A stretch of 10,673 nt of DNA, taken from contig DMPG01000237.1 in assembly GCA_003456055.1 (NCBI GenBank), positions 1-10,673 on the forward strand, given 5' to 3'. The notes beneath the pieces are model-generated. The model was not told where the DNA came from. It did not search any database and saw nothing but the letters and a program-made list of their open reading frames with translations. Source of the stretch: Bacteroidota bacterium. Lineage in GTDB: Bacteria > Bacteroidota > Ignavibacteria > UBA10030 > UBA8401. Below are positions 1-7,415 of the stretch, piece by piece. Positions within the stretch are counted from its first letter, which is position 1. The number at the start of each line of letters is the position of its first letter. Both the position numbers and the translations under genes were made by a program.

Positions 1-977
1 AGAAAAGATTCTCGGGCTACTTTGGAATATTTTTTATCCAACAATCCTTTGTTCACTCCTTTAGCAAACGCATAGGTAAACATACTTGAGGCTGAGGCTT
101 CAAGATAATTTCCCGGAGCATTCTGCTTATTGACAACTTGATACCATAATTTCGATTTTTCATCCCGTTGTTTCAAAACATTCGCCATCAAATTCTGGAA
201 TATCGTATTCAATTCTTTCCGTTTCGGATGATTATTGGGGAAATAGTCCAATACATCAATCAAGCCGACAGCATACCAACCAAGCGCACGTCCCCAAAGA
301 TTCGGTGAGCAGCCGGTCTCTTTATCTGCCCATTGTTGTTGTTTGCTTTCGTCCCACCCATGAAAATATAAACCGGTATTTTTATCATAGGAATGTTTGG
401 CAATCAGCAGAAATTGATTTGCTATATCATCGAATGCAGCAGAATCATGGAACATTGAAGAATACAAAACATAAAATGGTTCTCCCATATACAGACCGTC
501 GAGCCACATTTGATTGGGATATATCGCTTTATGCCAGAATCCTCCTTCGCTTGTGCGAGGATGCAACGAAAGTTGGCGTCGAAGTGTGTCCGAAGCCCAT
601 TTGTATTTCTTTTCTTTGAACATATCAAATGCGCGCAATAATGGCTTCCCGGGAGAGATATTATCAATATTGAATTCCGTCAGTTTATATGTATTGATCG
701 AACCATCATCCCGAACATAATGATCGAGATTTTTTTTGATGTACAGTTTATACTGTTCATCACCCGAATGAAGCCACATTTGATAATATGCTTCGAGCAT
801 CAGTCCCTGTTCATAGTTCCATCGTTTCGATTTTTCTTCATCGGCATAGACGATTGAATCGGGATGAAGTTTTATAAAGCTCTGTGCAATTCGGTAAGAC
901 CAACGAGATTCTTTTGTTTGTTGCCCTGCAGAGAGTGATATCAACAAAAAGAGAAAAATAATTCCAAATTTTTTCAT
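1..977 (-). CDS. GH105 unsaturated glycuronyl (rhamnogalacturonyl) hydrolase, 3' end cut by window edge
   Basis: The reading frame opens at the ATG at 977 and stays open to the left edge, giving 325 residues. The family is about 370 residues long, so the C-terminus lies outside. Residues 1-18 look like a Sec signal peptide (MKK, then a hydrophobic run, then SAG), so the enzyme is probably periplasmic. The GH88/GH105 (alpha/alpha)6-barrel signature is clear: RTSEGGFWHK at 141-150, NQMWLDGLYM at 155-164, HGWDES at 206-211 and WGRALGWY at 228-235. D160 aligns with the catalytic aspartate of Bacillus YteR (D143), and W228, R230 and W234 have the spacing of YteR W211, R213 and W217. Family members remove delta-4,5-unsaturated galacturonic or glucuronic acid from the non-reducing end of oligosaccharides made by polysaccharide lyases, by hydrating the double bond. 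The exact substrate cannot be fixed from sequence; the GH28 gene in the same locus favours pectin. No Shine-Dalgarno is evident upstream of 977. The preceding gene ends 73 nt upstream, with a strong hairpin between them. Confidence 0.9.
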   Translation of the reverse strand, partial: MKKFGIIFLFLLISLSAGQQTKESRWSYRIAQSFIKLHPDSIVYADEEKSKRWNYEQGLMLEAYYQMWLHSGDEQYKLYIKKNLDHYVRDDGSINTYKLTEFNIDNISPGKPLLRAFDMFKEKKYKWASDTLRRQLSLHPRTSEGGFWHKAIYPNQMWLDGLYMGEPFYVLYSSMFHDSAAFDDIANQFLLIAKHSYDKNTGLYFHGWDESKQQQWADKETGCSPNLWGRALGWYAVGLIDVLDYFPNNHPKRKELNTIFQNLMANVLKQRDEKSKLWYQVVNKQNAPGNYLEASASSMFTYAFAKGVNKGLLDKKYSKVARESF

Positions 978-1000
978 CGGATATTTATTGAGAAAGTTTA

Positions 1001-1040
1001 AAACGACGAGGAATCATCGTTATACGATTCCTCGTCGTTT
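1001..1040 (-). terminator. Perfect 15-bp hairpin after the sorting-domain gene; likely terminator or attenuator
   Basis: Positions 1001-1015 are an exact reverse complement of 1026-1040, with a 10-nt loop (1016-1025). The stem is G/C-rich in its middle (CGACGAGG). It begins 10 nt past the stop codon of the 510-residue gene. On the minus strand the 3' arm ends in TTT and continues TAAACTTTCTC, so the U-tract is short and broken. A mutually exclusive small hairpin (ATCGT 1016-1020 with ACGAT 1024-1028) overlaps the loop and the 3' arm. Position and perfect pairing argue for an intrinsic terminator. The weak U-tract, and only 23 nt to the GH105 start, leave room for partial read-through or an mRNA-stabilising role. 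The A-tract and T-tract flanks would also let it work from the other strand. Confidence 0.75.
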
Positions 1041-1050
1041 GGAATACAAA

Positions 1051-2583
1051 TTATTTCATTAATAGCATTCGTTTTACAGCAACACTGTTCCCCGATTGGA
1101 TGCGATAGAGATAGACACCTGAGCTAAGATGCGAAGCATTAAAATTGATCGAATACTCTCCCGCATTTTTATACTCATTCATAACATCCGCAACTTCTTG
1201 CCCTAACAGATTGAATACTTTTGCAGAGACAAACCCGGATTTTGCAATACCAAATACAATCGTGGTGCTTGGATTGAATGGATTCGGATAGTTTTGTTGA
1301 ACGAAAAATGAAACAGGAATCCCATTCTCATTCAACGACTTCACTGATGTGACAGGAACTTTAAGACTTCCTCCTCCATTTACGATTGAGCCAGAAGGAC
1401 CAAGAGTGAACGGAACTGTATTATCAAACATACCTGCTTTTAAAGTCAGGATACCGTTTATTCTTGTTGGGCTTTTAAGTGTTACTCCTGCAGCATTATT
1501 AATGGTAAGATTATTGACAACTGTTGGAAGTAGTGTATCTGCCTGTGCAACCGTTCCATCGTATTCAAAATTTGCGGCAGAATCAAGAATAATGGCACCT
1601 CCGCCATTGATGTTTCCTTTGAAACCATTTGAGCGACCGGAAATTATTGTTCCTCCTGCAGCCAGTGTAAATGTTGATGCAGCACTTCCACCTATTGTAC
1701 ACGTATCAAAATCAACAATTGCACCTTTTCGCACAGCAAATCGAATATTAGAAGATGTTACTGCCCCACCCCTAATAAAAGTTTGTTTTGTTGTTCCATT
1801 AAAAATTAAGGAATCGGGAACCGTTGTAGTCGAATTTGTCGTAAAACTTCCCTCCGTTACAGTAATATTTCCAGCGACAAACAAATTTACCATCCCGGCA
1901 CTTCCATTCGCCAAATTAAATGTTCCTTTGGAATTGATGTTACCCTTTATAACAACAGAAAACGTATCACTTGGACTGCTTGATCCGGTTGAGGTGAAGT
2001 ATGCTGTTAACGTATCAAGAATTACATCGCCATTGATCGTTATCAATTTCCTGCCGCTTGGTACGGTGACATTTCCTGCCGTAAGTCTGAAATATTGAGA
2101 GTTACTCTTAATTATTCTGACCGTACCACCAATAGTGTTGTTTGCCATACCTAAATTCAATCCACCAGATTGAGCGGGACAATTCCATGTTAAGTTATAA
2201 AAATTCTGATTACCGTTAGAAGGTGCATTCCCAACTAATCCGGTAATTACACATGATGAACCCGAATCCCACACTACCTTCGGAAGCGTACCTCCATTCA
2301 CCGCATGTTCATAAGTGCTGCCGGCTTTAAAAACAACTTTTGAAGAATCAAATACTCCAATTTTTCCACTTAATGTTTTTACTGTTCCAGTGATGGTAGC
2401 AGCAGCGCTGAAATAGACAGAATCTGTAACTCGGATTATATATGTCCCTGCTCCGGTGGGTACTGTGCCGCTTTTCCACGTTGAGGCAGCATTCCAGTTA
2501 CCGTTTGCTTTTGTGCTATCAGTTTGCGCAAAACTTGCACCAGAAAAAATAATTGCCATAACTGTAATGAGAAGTTTTTTCAT
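1051..2583 (-). CDS. Secreted beta-rich protein with C-terminal type IX secretion (T9SS type A) sorting domain, function unknown
   Basis: A 510-residue protein. Its start at 2583 is fixed by AAAAGGAG (2598-2591) with a 7-nt spacer. Residues 1-20 are a Sec signal peptide ending SFAQ. The mature protein opens with NWNAASTWKSGTVPT (29-43), a tryptophan/glycine pattern common at the start of Bacteroidota surface beta-proteins. Residues 45-405 are rich in Gly, Ser, Thr, Asn, Val and Ile, with short repeating beta-strand units such as NLTINNAAGVTLK (358-370) and INGILTLKAG (375-384), suggesting a parallel beta-helix or stacked beta-sheet. Residues about 425-510 form a typical sorting domain: NYPNPFNPST (431-440), KVFNLLGQEV (455-464), LSSGVYLYRI (486-495) and a basic end, KRMLLMK. 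This domain directs export across the outer membrane and usually surface attachment. No catalytic motif was recognised, so adhesin, polysaccharide-binding protein and divergent beta-helix lyase all remain possible. It is the last gene before the hairpin. Confidence 0.85.
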   Translation of the reverse strand: MKKLLITVMAIIFSGASFAQTDSTKANGNWNAASTWKSGTVPTGAGTYIIRVTDSVYFSAAATITGTVKTLSGKIGVFDSSKVVFKAGSTYEHAVNGGTLPKVVWDSGSSCVITGLVGNAPSNGNQNFYNLTWNCPAQSGGLNLGMANNTIGGTVRIIKSNSQYFRLTAGNVTVPSGRKLITINGDVILDTLTAYFTSTGSSSPSDTFSVVIKGNINSKGTFNLANGSAGMVNLFVAGNITVTEGSFTTNSTTTVPDSLIFNGTTKQTFIRGGAVTSSNIRFAVRKGAIVDFDTCTIGGSAASTFTLAAGGTIISGRSNGFKGNINGGGAIILDSAANFEYDGTVAQADTLLPTVVNNLTINNAAGVTLKSPTRINGILTLKAGMFDNTVPFTLGPSGSIVNGGGSLKVPVTSVKSLNENGIPVSFFVQQNYPNPFNPSTTIVFGIAKSGFVSAKVFNLLGQEVADVMNEYKNAGEYSINFNASHLSSGVYLYRIQSGNSVAVKRMLLMK

Positions 2584-2635
2584 TATGGATCTCCTTTTAA
2601 AGTGATTGGAATGTTTTATTGTCTCTTGGAATTAA

Positions 2636-4132
2636 TTAGTTTGGCCACGGAATATCATACGATACATCCGCGGCAATTGAATGTGTTTTTTTTATGTTGA
2701 TACTCACCGCATCAGCCCACATATCTATAAATTTCATTTTGGAATATTCATATGTGACATTCAATCGAACATTGGAAAGATAAATACCAATCCCTGTTGA
2801 ATAAATGGAATATCCTACCGGTTCACCGGCAATCGGGTTGCTTTCAGATTCAAATACTTCCGATTGTTCACGAATGCCACCTCGCAGTGAAAACCAATCA
2901 AGTGGTTTGTACTCAACACCAATATGTGACACATTCGATGAAAGCCACGGATTAGTTTGTACATTATTACTTGCGTTATATGTTGCCGATGAATACGGTC
3001 GTAATTCATATTCAAAACCAAATGTGAGGTTTTCTCGCAAATTAATCGACAAACCAATTGTACTCCGCATTGGGATTGTAATTTTGTCTTTGCCATTAAT
3101 TATTTGTGTTTTAATAGATCCGGTAGTATCGGTTTTCACTATGTTTTTAAATGTCCGCTCAATTGTCGTCGGCAATTTTAGAGAAAGACCGGCTGTGATA
3201 AATTTCTCATGATACGATGAACTGACGGTGAACTCTTGTCCGCTGTAATCCGAAGTTCCCGATTGTAATATTCTGAAATATACAGATTCTGCACGGAAAT
3301 AATTTTGGTAGAGCCGAATTCTTCCTCGTTCTACGCGTGATTCCATGTCATCTGAAGTTCCACTCAACAACAAACCGCTGATACCAAGGGAAAGTTTATC
3401 AAATACCGTGATCGAAACTGCACCGCCAAATCCTTTTATAGAACCATTGCGCTGTTGAAGAGCTTGATACCATTGAATAGGAATTGAAGTGGAATCATCA
3501 TCATTTATCGGTCGGGTTGGAAGAAACGGATTCGCCGACAGTATTGAAGGTGACATCACATTATTGTTTTGAAAATACCAGTTGAGATTGGCATATTCCA
3601 CAACACCGGCACCGGCAGTAATTCTTATTTCTCCTAGAGTAACCGGTACTGCAATGAATGCTTGTACCGGAGCATTTCGGGATTCAGTCTTTTCCCAATC
3701 CGGACGAAGGTTATCGAAAGGACGCTGGATTGAATCGGCAGCAGTATAATCTTGTCGTGTTGTGTCATACACCGGATTAGGAATATCTCTTGTTAAGCCT
3801 TCTAACAATAAACTAAAGCTGGAATAATATTTAAGCGGGGAATATTGTTGAGCTTGATTTGATGTAATTGATTGTTGGAGTCCATTAAAGGAAATCTGAA
3901 GTGCTTTTAGTGATTGAAGTGCCGCGGGATTGGCAAACATAATACTTGCTTCATTCGTCATTCCAAAAGTTATACCTCCAACTCCTCGCGATGCCGCAGA
4001 ATGGATGCTGATTTTGTCTATTCCCTGCGTAGTCAGTGGTTTCCCGAATCCTTGCGCAGCAACATTGTGTCCAAAGAAGAGTGAAATAAATACGATACTA
4101 CTGAATAGTTTTATAGCAAATAATCGTTTCAT
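2636..4132 (-). CDS. FadL/PorV-like outer-membrane beta-barrel protein, function unknown
   Basis: A 498-residue protein with a Sec signal peptide (residues 1 to about 26, ending NVAAQ). The mature N-terminus carries ASRGVGGITFGMTNEASIMF followed by NPAALQSL (47-75), the pattern seen at the start of FadL/OmpP1 and PorV/PorQ barrels (a glycine-rich strand, then an Asn-Pro-Ala/Ser turn). The rest alternates short amphipathic strands with polar loops, for example TFGFEYELRP and NVRLNVTYEYSK, as expected of a barrel of 14 or so strands. It ends DVSYDIPWPN, without the C-terminal Phe common in proteobacterial porins. The ATG shares one base with the TAA of the preceding PorV-type gene (TAATG), which suggests translational coupling; AGGAG at 4147-4143 lies inside that gene. 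By position it may act together with the PorV-type protein, but transport of a hydrophobic or oligosaccharide ligand is equally possible. It is longer than usual PorV/PorQ proteins, and the assignment is at superfamily level only. Confidence 0.75.
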   Translation of the reverse strand: MKRLFAIKLFSSIVFISLFFGHNVAAQGFGKPLTTQGIDKISIHSAASRGVGGITFGMTNEASIMFANPAALQSLKALQISFNGLQQSITSNQAQQYSPLKYYSSFSLLLEGLTRDIPNPVYDTTRQDYTAADSIQRPFDNLRPDWEKTESRNAPVQAFIAVPVTLGEIRITAGAGVVEYANLNWYFQNNNVMSPSILSANPFLPTRPINDDDSTSIPIQWYQALQQRNGSIKGFGGAVSITVFDKLSLGISGLLLSGTSDDMESRVERGRIRLYQNYFRAESVYFRILQSGTSDYSGQEFTVSSSYHEKFITAGLSLKLPTTIERTFKNIVKTDTTGSIKTQIINGKDKITIPMRSTIGLSINLRENLTFGFEYELRPYSSATYNASNNVQTNPWLSSNVSHIGVEYKPLDWFSLRGGIREQSEVFESESNPIAGEPVGYSIYSTGIGIYLSNVRLNVTYEYSKMKFIDMWADAVSINIKKTHSIAADVSYDIPWPN

Positions 4133-5157
4133 TATAATCCAACTCCTAAACTAATTCGGTGGACATTTCCAAGATACGTTCCGAGCGACCCATAGCCATA
4201 ATCAACCGAAAGATCAAAACCGGTAAGTGATTGTTTTACTCCGGCTCCAAATGTTAAACCTTCAGAATCATAATTAAATTTATATCCCCCTCTCAGAGAG
4301 AAAATATTTCCGTAGTTATATTCAATACCAACATGCTCCTGTTGTTCATAGTCATTTGGTTGAAATAGATCGAACGCAATTGCCAAAGTATTGTCTTCGT
4401 CAAATCCGGCGATCGCATCTTTACCGATGATATTTGCAGCAATTCCCCAACGAAACATCATTGGAAGCGGATGCGATTCTTTTGCATAGGTAACATTCGC
4501 GCCAAAATTCTGCACAGAAGCGGCGATCTGAATAGAACGAAATCCGGTATTATATCGAATTCCAAAATCAAACATGAAACCGTTTGCCCACGTTTTAACT
4601 TCTTCGGAAACTCCTGTATTGACTTGTGCAATAACCTTATTACCATTGTACAATGACTCGTGAGCATATTTAATTGAGCCCCCGGTAGAGAACTTATCTG
4701 TAAGGTTTGTAGCGTATGTAATTCCAACAAGATAACTGAATGGGCGAAATGTATTTCCGGTAAGTCCTGGATCGGGCCAGGTATTAATGTATGGTCTCAC
4801 TGCAACCGCTTCAATCAATTCTCCAAAATCAACATACTGCATTTGAACACCAATTGCTCCAAGATCTCCGAGCGATGATGCATAGGAGAATGCTCCCTGC
4901 CGCGTATCAAAAATCCAATTGATATATGAGAATGTAAAATCATGATTGATCGTTGTTGCAATACCGCTCGGATTCCAGAACACAGCATCAGCACCGTGTG
5001 CCCAAACCGAATATGCATCTCCAAGCGATGCACCGCGCGCTGTGGGTATTACTTTTAAGAATTGCATCGAAGTACTTCCAACTTTTTGCGAATATACTGT
5101 CGTTGTCAGTATGCAGCAGCCGCAAAGGATATATAAATATTTTCGTAGTTGATTCAT
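4132..5157 (-). CDS. PorV/PorQ-family outer-membrane protein
   Basis: A 341-residue protein from the ATG at 5157, with a signal peptide of about 24 residues ending VYSQ. The family signature follows: MQFLKVIPTARGASLGDAYS (31-50), then ADAVFWNPSGIA (56-67). The remainder is a barrel of alternating strands ending LGNVHRISLGVGL, close to the usual length of PorQ. In Bacteroidota, PorV shuttles sorting-domain proteins from the type IX translocon to the attachment complex; many FCB genomes carry several paralogues beside TonB receptors, whose individual roles are unknown. Its position between two genes for proteins with sorting-domain-like C-termini makes a role in their export or anchoring plausible, but this is inference. 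A TTG at 5178 would overlap the upstream stop and add seven residues. The ATG is preferred because AAGGA at 5171-5167 sits 9 nt in front of it and the N-terminus is then a normal signal peptide. The upstream gene ends 17 nt before this start. Confidence 0.88.
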   Translation of the reverse strand: MNQLRKYLYILCGCCILTTTVYSQKVGSTSMQFLKVIPTARGASLGDAYSVWAHGADAVFWNPSGIATTINHDFTFSYINWIFDTRQGAFSYASSLGDLGAIGVQMQYVDFGELIEAVAVRPYINTWPDPGLTGNTFRPFSYLVGITYATNLTDKFSTGGSIKYAHESLYNGNKVIAQVNTGVSEEVKTWANGFMFDFGIRYNTGFRSIQIAASVQNFGANVTYAKESHPLPMMFRWGIAANIIGKDAIAGFDEDNTLAIAFDLFQPNDYEQQEHVGIEYNYGNIFSLRGGYKFNYDSEGLTFGAGVKQSLTGFDLSVDYGYGSLGTYLGNVHRISLGVGL

Positions 5158-5166
5158 TAGTTGAAA

Positions 5167-5171
5167 TCCTT
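5167..5171 (-). promoter_or_regulatory. Ribosome-binding site deciding the PorV-type start
   Basis: AAGGA on the minus strand, 9 nt before the ATG at 5157 and downstream of the alternative TTG at 5178. It therefore supports the shorter protein. Confidence 0.7.
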
Positions 5172-5174
5172 TTT

Positions 5175-7403
5175 TCAATGGATGACGGCAAATTTACCGG
5201 TGATTCGTTTCCCGGTTGCAGCATCGTCAACGGTAAAGAAATAGATCCCCGATGCCATCATCTGATTATTGCGCGTGATCTGAAACCATTCTTGTTCATA
5301 CCCGGCGGTTGGCGGCGTATCATGTTCTATCGTGTGGATCAATTGTCCGCTGTACGAAAAAATTCTGATCGTGCATTTTTTAGTCAACCCCATAAATCCG
5401 ATCTTATCGGTAAATTCACCATTAATGGATGACCCTTGTCCTCCGCGTGTTAAGATCAACGGATTTGGAGTGACCCATACTTTTTCCAATGTTAACGCAG
5501 CAGGAGATTGCGTCGCATGTCTCGTAAAATTTGTTACACCGCTCTGTTGACCAAGCGCATCTACTGAATAGACAATGTAATATGCATCTTCTCCAAGATT
5601 GCTTTCTTTGTCATAGACAAGGTAAAGACTGTCGCGCCAATACCGTGGATCATGTTTCCCTATACTATCGATTAAATGCCAAGGACCAAGAGCACTTGAC
5701 GCACGATACGCTTTGTAATGACTGAACGGGGCATGAAGTCTTGCAATTGAAAAGGATTCAACCTGATCTCTCCATGTAATTTTATTTACCGCCGCGCCCG
5801 TATTTTCAATACTAATTACCGGAGCCGGAACAGAAATGCTTACCGTGTTGTACATACCCGTAGGCGGTGTATCTTTTGGTTCAAATTGGAGTGAATCCCA
5901 TTTCACCAAAGGATTTCCTGTGTAGATTTGAATTGCTCTGTCAGCAACATCGCGGATCGAAACTACACCTGGTGTTACATACCACGGTAACTCATGGTTT
6001 TGAAGATAATTACTACCGATTTTGTTTGCAGTCAAACTAATGTTTGCATAGCTCATCTCTTTATACCAGCTCGGAACCGGATTAAACCCTAGTGTACCTG
6101 TTTCATTTCCTCGGCTTCCACCCAGATCTTTGTAGATACTGTCGCTTGCAATACCAGCTCCATATCCAACAACTTCTGCAATCGTAAAATGTAAATGAAC
6201 ATTCTTCGGCAAATTATATGGTCCAAAAATATATCCGTGAGAACCTGGTTGAGTATACCCTAAAGTCCACGATGGTTTTGTTCTTCCTTTCCAGTAATTC
6301 CACGATGATACATCAGAAAATTTTGTAACAAACGCTGTTGAATCAGTTGCACCGTTAAACGGAGAGGTTTTTCGTGCAGTAACATTAAGCCACGTCCGTA
6401 TTTTTTCATAATCAATATTAGCATTTTCATAACGATTGGTGTATGGCTGTTTCATCCGATTGTTTGAATCCCATACATAATTGCTATCTGAAGTTTTCGG
6501 ATAATTTGTTTGACCTTTTGTAGAAAGATTATCGTAATCATAGTGTAATGGAAAAATTCCTACTGCTTGAGGAGAATTTAACCCGCCTCGATTTCCTGAT
6601 TGAGACCAGAGATTAAAAAATGTTGACTCAGCACTTCCGGTTCGATCGTGATTGTAAGACAACCACCGTTTCAAATCATACCGCGCATACATATCTTTGC
6701 TTCGCAAATCCCCTTCAGCCCATCGATTATATTTTCTTTCAAGACCAAACATTGATGGAGCAAATCCATAGCCCCAACCGACAAAGGCATCTGTATAATC
6801 CACTGTGTCGATATTAACAATATCGTACTCATAAATGATAAAACTATTATATCCAGGAAGACTCCACGCACGACTTGTGCGTGTCACCGCTACCTTCAAT
6901 CCAATCGTTGTCCATTGTGCAACAATGATCTCTTCAGCTTCATTTGGGTTATATGCTGGATTAAGATCTCCATTCGACAATACAGGGAAGTTTTCTGTTC
7001 GGGTGATTGTTCCGGGATTGACATAGACACCTGTTACCGGAACAGATTGACCATTTCCGGCAGTTGTTACTGCACCGCATGTTGCCGTAAAACTAACACC
7101 CCCTTTAAATCCACTGATATATAATCCTCCGCCTAAAGAATTATGACTTCCTTTGTATTCAAATCCATTCAGGATCAAGGATGAATTGGGAGGCCATTCC
7201 ATGGAAGAATGACCTTTGATCATTCCGTTGTCTCCGCGATCGTATGCTCTGCCAAGTTCCCCTGTGTTAAATACGGTTTGATGCAGCATACCGCGGGTAT
7301 GGTATTGCGGAGTGCGCGATTGAGATATTGCAAACACATTCAGCATCATTGTACCAATGATACAGTAATAGAATATTTTTTTTAAAAAAACTTTTTTGTT
7401 CAT
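5175..7403 (-). CDS. Large exported protein of unknown function with FnIII-like domain and T9SS-like C-terminal domain
   Basis: A 742-residue protein. The ATG at 7403 is preceded by AAGGA (7414-7410) with a 6-nt spacer. A signal peptide covers about residues 1-28 (basic start, hydrophobic core, then AISQS). Residues 30-520 match no named domain I can assign. They are rich in Tyr, Trp, Gly and Asn, beginning with RTPQYHTRGMLHQTVFNTGE (30-49), with AWSLPGYNSFIIYEYDIVN (179-197) and HGYIFGPYNLPKNVHLHFTI (389-408) further on; the style recalls long extracellular proteins encoded beside TonB receptors in Ignavibacteria-like genomes. Residues about 525-622 resemble a fibronectin type III domain (APVISIEN, KAYRAS, GPWHLIDS, YYIVYSVDALGQQSG). 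Residues about 640-742 resemble a type IX sorting domain: VTPNPL (644-649), IRIFSYSGQLIHTI (679-692), SGIYFFTV (718-725) and a final GKFAVIH. It is probably on the cell surface. Directly following a TonB receptor, it occupies the SusD position but has no lipobox and no visible SusD/TPR features. Confidence 0.8.
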   Translation of the reverse strand: MNKKVFLKKIFYYCIIGTMMLNVFAISQSRTPQYHTRGMLHQTVFNTGELGRAYDRGDNGMIKGHSSMEWPPNSSLILNGFEYKGSHNSLGGGLYISGFKGGVSFTATCGAVTTAGNGQSVPVTGVYVNPGTITRTENFPVLSNGDLNPAYNPNEAEEIIVAQWTTIGLKVAVTRTSRAWSLPGYNSFIIYEYDIVNIDTVDYTDAFVGWGYGFAPSMFGLERKYNRWAEGDLRSKDMYARYDLKRWLSYNHDRTGSAESTFFNLWSQSGNRGGLNSPQAVGIFPLHYDYDNLSTKGQTNYPKTSDSNYVWDSNNRMKQPYTNRYENANIDYEKIRTWLNVTARKTSPFNGATDSTAFVTKFSDVSSWNYWKGRTKPSWTLGYTQPGSHGYIFGPYNLPKNVHLHFTIAEVVGYGAGIASDSIYKDLGGSRGNETGTLGFNPVPSWYKEMSYANISLTANKIGSNYLQNHELPWYVTPGVVSIRDVADRAIQIYTGNPLVKWDSLQFEPKDTPPTGMYNTVSISVPAPVISIENTGAAVNKITWRDQVESFSIARLHAPFSHYKAYRASSALGPWHLIDSIGKHDPRYWRDSLYLVYDKESNLGEDAYYIVYSVDALGQQSGVTNFTRHATQSPAALTLEKVWVTPNPLILTRGGQGSSINGEFTDKIGFMGLTKKCTIRIFSYSGQLIHTIEHDTPPTAGYEQEWFQITRNNQMMASGIYFFTVDDAATGKRITGKFAVIH

Positions 7404-7415
7404 TGTATTTCCTTA

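Noticed and set aside
1349..2098. Plus-strand open frame of 249 codons opposite the sorting-domain gene.
   Set aside because: It lies wholly antisense to a gene with signal peptide, ribosome-binding site and sorting domain. Its translation is low-complexity (Pro/Val/Leu/Thr) and matches nothing recognised; it results from the repetitive Gly/Thr/Asn codons on the other strand.
2584..2635. The 52-nt gap between the FadL/PorV-like gene and the sorting-domain gene as a possible promoter or terminator.
   Set aside because: Apart from a 7-bp direct repeat (ATTCCAA) and the AAAAGGAG ribosome-binding site, no stem-loop or recognisable promoter motif was seen.
5086..5157. Cysteines near the N-terminus of the PorV-type protein (LCGCC) as a possible lipoprotein signal.
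   Set aside because: Cys at the position before Gly does not fit the lipobox, and an ordinary signal-peptidase I site (VYSQ) follows; the family consists of barrels.
5155..5178. TTG at 5178 as the start of the PorV-type protein, overlapping the upstream TGA.
   Set aside because: AAGGA at 5171-5167 lies downstream of the TTG and 9 nt before the ATG at 5157, and the ATG yields a normal signal peptide.
4953..5432. Plus-strand open frame of 159 codons spanning the junction of the 742-residue and PorV-type genes.
   Set aside because: It is antisense to two well-supported coding sequences and has no recognisable domain.
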